From assembly GCF_002937115.1 (NCBI RefSeq), contig NZ_NHRY01000080.1, forward strand, positions 1 to 64,000: DNA of 64,000 nucleotides, written 5' to 3'. This stretch comes from Rhodopila globiformis (lineage in GTDB: Bacteria; Pseudomonadota; Alphaproteobacteria; Acetobacterales; Acetobacteraceae). The notes beneath the pieces are model-generated. The model searched no databases and had not been told where the DNA came from. It saw only the letters and a list, made by a program, of their open reading frames with translations. Below, in pieces: positions 59,821 through 64,000 of this stretch; within the stretch, counting starts at the first letter, position 1, and each line of letters opens with the position of its first letter. Position numbers and translations under genes: made by a program.

Positions 59821-60545
59821 GCCCGTCTCCGTTTTGCAATGCGGCATGATAGAGCAAACCGGCAGGGTGGGAAGGCGGAATCCGGTGCCGTGGCCGGGGC
59901 CCGGCATGGCTGCGGGCGGCGCGGGGTCGTCGCCGTATCGTCATGGCCGGGCATGTCCCCGTGCGTATCAGGATAGGGCGTCCGGCGGAGCACGGGCTTC
60001 TTCCCCTCCGTCATGGCCGGGCGTGTCCCGGCCATCTGCGCTTCGACGGTGGGGGGGTGGATGGCCGGGACATGCCCTACGCAATGCACACATCCTGGAA
60101 ACGAGTCGGAAATGACCGTAAAATCAAGTGCTTGCCTGGGCGCCAAGAGCGTTCCCCCATCGTCATGGCCCGGCTTGTCCGGGCCACCTATTCCAGCACT
60201 TGTGCCGCGACAGGTGGCCCGGACAAGCCGGGCCATGACGAAAGGGAAACGCAGCGGCGGACCGTTTCCGAGATGTGTGCATCCCGTAGGGACATGCCCG
60301 GCCATGCCGGAGGGGGAACGGTCCAGGCCACCCCGTTCTTCCGCCCCGTCCTTCGCCACCGGGTCCTTCGCCGAACTCGTCCTGTCCCGGCACGCACCGG
60401 GTTGCGCCTGCGCGGAACGCCCCACGGGACCACCGCGGCAGCCCGCCATCACGACAACCATTCGAAATGAATGGCTTTAACTGATTGATACAAATTATTC
60501 GTTTCAACCGTTATTTCCTCGCAAATCCGACCGAGGGACTCCGAT
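59821..60545. other. Long repeat-rich intergenic region upstream of the chemoreceptor gene
   Basis: About 725 bp. Most of it (60019-60305) is the compound repeat; half-units of the same type occur at 59941-59970. The stretch 60465-60530 is AT-rich (GATACAAATTATTCG) and probably holds the promoter of the chemoreceptor gene. CCGAGGG at 60531-60537 is a good ribosome-binding site. Confidence 0.6.
60019..60305. repeat. Dispersed compound palindromic repeat, copy B (about 287 bp)
   Basis: Inverted copy of 2881-3165. Shared blocks include TCATTTCCGACTCGTTTCC (in complement), the GGCACAAGTGCTGGAATAGG centre and the TACGCAATGCACACATC end. The two copies are 57 kb apart in opposite orientation. Confidence 0.85.
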
Positions 60546-63326
60546 ACGGCTGACAACACCGCGCTGACCGCCGACGCCGCCGGCAACGGCCGGCATCCCC
60601 GCCGGCACAAGGGGATCGGCCTGCGCGGCAGGATCATCCTGCCGCTGCTGCTGCCGGTTCTCACGCTGCTGGCCCTGTCTGGCGTCCTGCTGGCCGGGCG
60701 GTTGCAGGGGGTCGCCGCGATGCAGCGCGTCGAGTCCCTGGCCGCGCTGGCCATCGACACCAGCGCCCTGGTGCACGAGGTGCAGCGGGAGCGCGGCGCC
60801 TCCAGCGGGTTCCTCAGCAGCAAGGGCACCGAACTGGCCGCGGAACTGACGGCGCAACGCTCGCGCACCGACGCGCGCCTGGCCGCCTTCAACGCCCGGC
60901 TGGAGCATATCCGCACCGGAGCCGCAGGCACTGCCTTGGCGGATAAGATCGCCGCCGCCCGCGATGCGTTCGCCGGCCTCGCCGACATGCGCCGGCAGGT
61001 CAGTGACCTGACGGTTACGCCGGAGACCAGTTTCACCTGGTTCACGGCCGCGAACACCAGGCTGCTCGACATGCTCGGCCAGGCCGCGACGGATGTCGAA
61101 GCACCGGATGTCGCCCGGTCACTTGCGGTCTATCTCAGCCTGCTGCACGCCAAGGAACTGGCCGGCCAGGAACGCGCGGTCGGTGCAGCGGGCTTCGCCG
61201 CCGGGCGGTTCGACGTCGCCAGGCTGCGCCACCTGACGACGCTGGCCGATCAGCCGGACCTGTATTTCCGCATCATCGCCGAAACGGCCGCCCCGGCGCG
61301 GGCCGCCTTCATGCGGCAGACCCTGACCGGGGAAGCCGTTGACACGGTCGCCAGGATGCGCCGCACGGCGGTCGAAGGCGGCATCGACGGCCACCTGGAC
61401 GGGATCACCGGCGGCGCATGGTTCAACGCCGCGACCGCCCGCATCGACCGCCTCAAGCTGGTCGAGGACCGCATGGCGGCCGATCTGCAGGCGCAGGCCG
61501 CCGGCATCCGCGGCAGGGCCGAAACCTGGCTGTATGCTACCGCCGCCGCGCTGCTGGCGCTGACGGCGGTCGTCTCCACGGCGATGATCCGCGCGATCAT
61601 GCGGCCGTTGGACAGCCATATCGGCACGATGCAGCGCCTCGCCGTCGGCGAAACCGACGTCGTCGTCGCCGGCACCGAGCGTCCGGATGAACCCGGCAGC
61701 ATGGCCCGGGCCATCGCGGTGTTCCGCGACCACGCCATCGAAAACCAGCGCTTCGCCGCCGAACAGCAGGTCGAGCGCGCCCGCGCCGAGGCGGTGCGCA
61801 CCGAAACCATGGCGGTGATGGCCGAGCGGATCGAGGCCGAGGCGCGCGAGGCGATGGTCGAATGCAGCCGCCAGACCGCCGCCCTGGCCGCGGTCGCCGA
61901 CGCCATGCAGAACTCCGCCGGCCGCACCGGCGCGTCGGCCGACAGCGCGGCGGGCGCGGCGGCGCAGGTGCTGGGCAATACCCCGGTGGTGGCCAGCGCC
62001 GCCGAGGAACTGACCGCCTCGATCCAGGAAATCGGCAGCCAGATGCAGCAATCCACCCAGACCGTCACGCACGCCGTCCAGGCCAGCCAGGCCACGCGCG
62101 AAGCAATCGAGGCGCTGAACGAGCGGGTCGGCAGCATCGGCCAGGTCGCCGACATGATCAGCGAGATCGCCTCCCGCACCAACCTGCTGGCGCTGAACGC
62201 GACGATCGAGGCCGCCCGCGCCGGCGAGGCCGGCAAAGGCTTCGCCGTGGTGGCGAGCGAGGTGAAGCAACTCGCCGCGCAGACGGCCCGTTCGACCGAG
62301 GAGATCACCCGGCACATCGCCGAGGTGCGGGCCGCCACCGGCGCCTCGGTCGCCGCCGTGGGCCAGATCGACGCGGCCATCGGCGAGGTCAACGGCATCG
62401 TCGGCTCGATCGCCGCCGCCATCGAGGAACAAAGCGCGGCGACCGCCGAGATCGCCCGCAACGTCATCGACACCGCCGCCGCCGCCACGCTGATGAGCGA
62501 CCGCACGCACGAGGTGTCGGCCGAGGCCGCCGCCACCGGCGAGGCCGCGACCCGGGTGCGCGACAACACCCTGGCGCTGAACGAGACGATGAAAAGCCTG
62601 CAGCGTGCCTTAGTGCGCATGGTCCGCACCTCGAGCAAGGACGTGGACCGGCGGCGGCACCGCCGGCGGCCGAGCCATGCCGAGGCGACGATGACGCATG
62701 GCGGCCAGGCCGCGCCCGCGATAGTGCACAACGTGTCCGAGCGCGGCTGCTTCGTGGTCACCACCGCCGACTGCCAGGCCGGCGAGTCGGTGGAGATCGC
62801 CCTGGCCCGCTTTGCCAGGCGGCTGCACGGCCACGTGCTGGCGCGGTCCGACGTCGGGCTGCACATCAGCTTCCCCGACACCGACATTCCGGCCGCCGAG
62901 GTGGACGCCATCAGCCTGGCGACGGTGGCTGCGCTGCTGAAGCAGACTACGGCGGAGTACCGCGCCCTGGCCGATGGCGCATCCGCTGCCCTGGCCGATG
63001 GCGCATCCGCTGCCCTGGCCTCGGGCGGCGCGCGGCCGGATGCCCTGGCGGACCGCTGGACCTTTGCCTTCGACGGCTGGTACGACACCGTCACCGACCC
63101 CGAGACGCTGGCGCTGCCGTCCTTCCGGGCGATCGGACCTCTGCGCCGCGCCCTGTATGACAGCCGGGACGCGCTGCTGATGGCGATCAGCGCCGGTGAC
63201 CGGCTATCGGCGCAGCGCTCGCTCGACGAACTGCGGCAGCATGACGAGTCGCTGCTGCGCGGGCTGGAGGCGTTCGGCCGGGTCTATGCCGCGACCGTCG
63301 CGCAGCCGGGCGCCGCTGCCGCGTGA
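60546..63326 (+). CDS. Methyl-accepting chemotaxis protein with nitrate/nitrite-sensor-like and PilZ domains
   Basis: Membrane chemoreceptor of about 926 residues. First helix [20 protein letters not shown] (about 32-51), a periplasmic NIT-type sensor (about 60-320; [25 protein letters not shown]-like [15 protein letters not shown]), second helix (about 327-350), HAMP-like linker, then the MCP signalling hairpin ([40 protein letters not shown]; about 530-590). A PilZ domain follows ([31 protein letters not shown]; about 703-800) and an unassigned helical end. The first helix lies upstream of the only standard in-frame start (TTG 60702). The ACG at 60546, eight bases after GAGGG, is the best start. 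Confidence 0.85.
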   Translation, partial: TADNTALTADAAGNGRHPRRHKGIGLRGRIILPLLLPVLTLLALSGVLLAGRLQGVAAMQRVESLAALAIDTSALVHEVQRERGASSGFLSSKGTELAAELTAQRSRTDARLAAFNARLEHIRTGAAGTALADKIAAARDAFAGLADMRRQVSDLTVTPETSFTWFTAANTRLLDMLGQAATDVEAPDVARSLAVYLSLLHAKELAGQERAVGAAGFAAGRFDVARLRHLTTLADQPDLYFRIIAETAAPARAAFMRQTLTGEAVDTVARMRRTAVEGGIDGHLDGITGGAWFNAATARIDRLKLVEDRMAADLQAQAAGIRGRAETWLYATAAALLALTAVVSTAMIRAIMRPLDSHIGTMQRLAVGETDVVVAGTERPDEPGSMARAIAVFRDHAIENQRFAAEQQVERARAEAVRTETMAVMAERIEAEAREAMVECSRQTAALAAVADAMQNSAGRTGASADSAAGAAAQVLGNTPVVASAAEELTASIQEIGSQMQQSTQTVTHAVQASQATREAIEALNERVGSIGQVADMISEIASRTNLLALNATIEAARAGEAGKGFAVVASEVKQLAAQTARSTEEITRHIAEVRAATGASVAAVGQIDAAIGEVNGIVGSIAAAIEEQSAATAEIARNVIDTAAAATLMSDRTHEVSAEAAATGEAATRVRDNTLALNETMKSLQRALVRMVRTSSKDVDRRRHRRRPSHAEATMTHGGQAAPAIVHNVSERGCFVVTTADCQAGESVEIALARFARRLHGHVLARSDVGLHISFPDTDIPAAEVDAISLATVAALLKQTTAEYRALADGASAALADGASAALASGGARPDALADRWTFAFDGWYDTVTDPETLALPSFRAIGPLRRALYDSRDALLMAISAGDRLSAQRSLDELRQHDESLLRGLEAFGRVYAATVAQPGAAAA
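62965..63012 (+). repeat. Tandem 24-bp duplication inside the chemoreceptor gene
   Basis: Two identical adjacent units beginning GCCCTGGCCGATGGCGCATC encode a doubled ALADGASA in the linker after the PilZ domain. A third partial unit (GCCCTGGCC) follows. Confidence 0.9.
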
Positions 63327-63396
63327 ATGCGAGTTGCCGTGCGGCGCGATCGAGCAAATCGGCGGGGAAGGGATGATTCGGACGCCTGGTTTAGCC

Positions 63397-63484
63397 CGTC
63401 ATGGCGGTCGCAGGGCCGCCATCCACGCCTTGCGGTGCCGATACAGGCGAAGGCGTGGATGCCGGGCCTCCGCCCGGCATGACG
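63397..63484. repeat. Short palindromic repeat, copy 2 (88 bp)
   Basis: Same length and orientation as 9907-9994: CGTCATGGCGGTCGCAGGGC at the start, CCGCCCGGCATGACG at the end, differing mainly in the centre. It lies between the chemoreceptor and thyX genes; the rest of that 294-bp gap shows nothing else. Confidence 0.8.
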
Positions 63485-63620
63485 ATCGGGAATGGCCGCC
63501 CTTTGACCGCCTCCTTGGTATCATGCGAGGCTGGCCTTTCGAATTGGCCCCGGCAAAGCCCCTTTCTCAGCAATACCGCAAAGCGGTAAGGACAATCGCT
63601 GTTCCAAGGGAGACGCATCG

Positions 63621-64000
63621 GTGGCTGACGATTTACAGAGGCAGGAAATCGCCGACGCCCGCGCGTCGGCCGCTGAGACCATCCGGCCGACGGTGCCGGC
63701 GCTGGAGGCCATGCTGTTCCAGGCCTTCCCGGTGCTCGACCACGGCTTCGTCCGCGTCATCGACTACATGGGCGACGATTCCGCCATCGTGCAGGCCGCC
63801 CGCGTCTCCTACGGCCGCGGCACGAAGCGGGTGCAGGAGGACGCCGGGCTGATCCGCTACCTGATGCGCCACCGGCACACCACGCCGTTCGAGATGTGCG
63901 ACATCAAGTTCCACGTCAAACTGCCGATTTTCGTGGCGCGACAGTGGATCCGCCACAGGACGGCCAGCGTCAACGAATACTCGGCGCGCTACTCCATCCT
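63621..64000 (+). CDS. thyX: Flavin-dependent thymidylate synthase ThyX (5' part)
   Basis: Makes dTMP from dUMP using FAD and methylenetetrahydrofolate. Starts at GTG 63621, with AAGGGAGA eight bases upstream. The window cuts it after 126 codons. [20 protein letters not shown] (about 42-61), [20 protein letters not shown] (about 83-102) and the family signature [15 protein letters not shown] (about 111-125) with the active-site serine are in view. The C-terminal part is outside. Confidence 0.95.
   Translation, partial: MADDLQRQEIADARASAAETIRPTVPALEAMLFQAFPVLDHGFVRVIDYMGDDSAIVQAARVSYGRGTKRVQEDAGLIRYLMRHRHTTPFEMCDIKFHVKLPIFVARQWIRHRTASVNEYSARYSI

Noticed and set aside
60485-60498. TTGATACAAATTAT before the chemoreceptor gene as an FNR/FixK site
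   Set aside because: Only the left half-site fits; the right half has too many mismatches.
1-64000. tRNA or rRNA genes
   Set aside because: I saw no cloverleaf with a convincing T-loop and anticodon arm and no rRNA-like segment; a dedicated scan could still find one.

Overview
The window comes from a GC-rich alphaproteobacterium, most likely of the Rhodospirillales/Acetobacteraceae type. Evidence for this is the very high third-position GC, the phasin, the acyl-phosphate operon around a DUF3141 protein, circularly permuted ATP-grasp/alpha-E genes, VapBC-type modules, and FNR/FixK-like palindromes. The family assignment is inference; no rRNA or tRNA gene is visible. The DNA reads as ordinary chromosome with accessory patches rich in short palindromic repeats.

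Layout. 0-3.4 kb: the start of an IS5-type transposase next to a CzcCB/CusCB-type efflux adaptor and outer-membrane factor with no permease in view, then a block of nested repeats. 3.4-12.1 kb: metallo-beta-lactamase hydrolase, aldo/keto reductase, unknown protein, PerM-type transporter with an extra cytoplasmic domain, secreted endonuclease/phosphatase-fold protein, exported small-domain protein, polyphosphate kinase 2, phasin. 12.5-16.8 kb: AcrAB-type RND pump. 16.8-22.8 kb: CBS-domain protein converging on an operon DUF3141-pta-fabI-ackA, both preceded by FNR/FixK-like boxes. 23.3-30.3 kb: Rap1a-like exported protein and glycine-zipper lipoprotein between two copies of a repeat, CPA1 antiporter, DUF3300-DUF2950 pair, small membrane protein, and a paralogue of the exported small-domain protein. 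30.6-32.8 kb: two convergent AraC-type regulators. 33.4-39.4 kb: OmpA-like protein, MCE/PqiB, PqiC, PqiA and a second PerM-type protein in one run. 39.7-42.1 kb: divergent amidase and polysaccharide deacetylase. 42.2-42.4 kb: AT-rich stretch ending in a strong intrinsic terminator, a candidate small RNA. 42.4-48.7 kb: small genes, OsmC, a 227-bp inverted-repeat element, a PIN toxin-antitoxin pair, MBL and amidohydrolase genes. 48.8-56.8 kb: SAM-cyclase-ATPase-TPR regulator, frameshifted OsmC gene, VapBC, molybdopterin oxidoreductase, two small genes. 57.4-64 kb: alpha-E/ATP-grasp pair, repeats, a nitrate-sensor-like chemoreceptor with PilZ domain whose start codon appears to be ACG, and the 5' part of thyX.

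How the parts may work together. The DUF3141-pta-fabI-ackA operon plus the CBS protein look like a low-oxygen acyl-CoA/acyl-phosphate module that could make ATP by substrate-level phosphorylation; the phasin and PPK2 suggest storage of polyhydroxyalkanoate and polyphosphate. The OmpA-PqiBCA-PerM run looks like an envelope lipid or stress transport unit. Dispersed palindromic repeats fill many intergenic gaps and in one place overlap a start codon.
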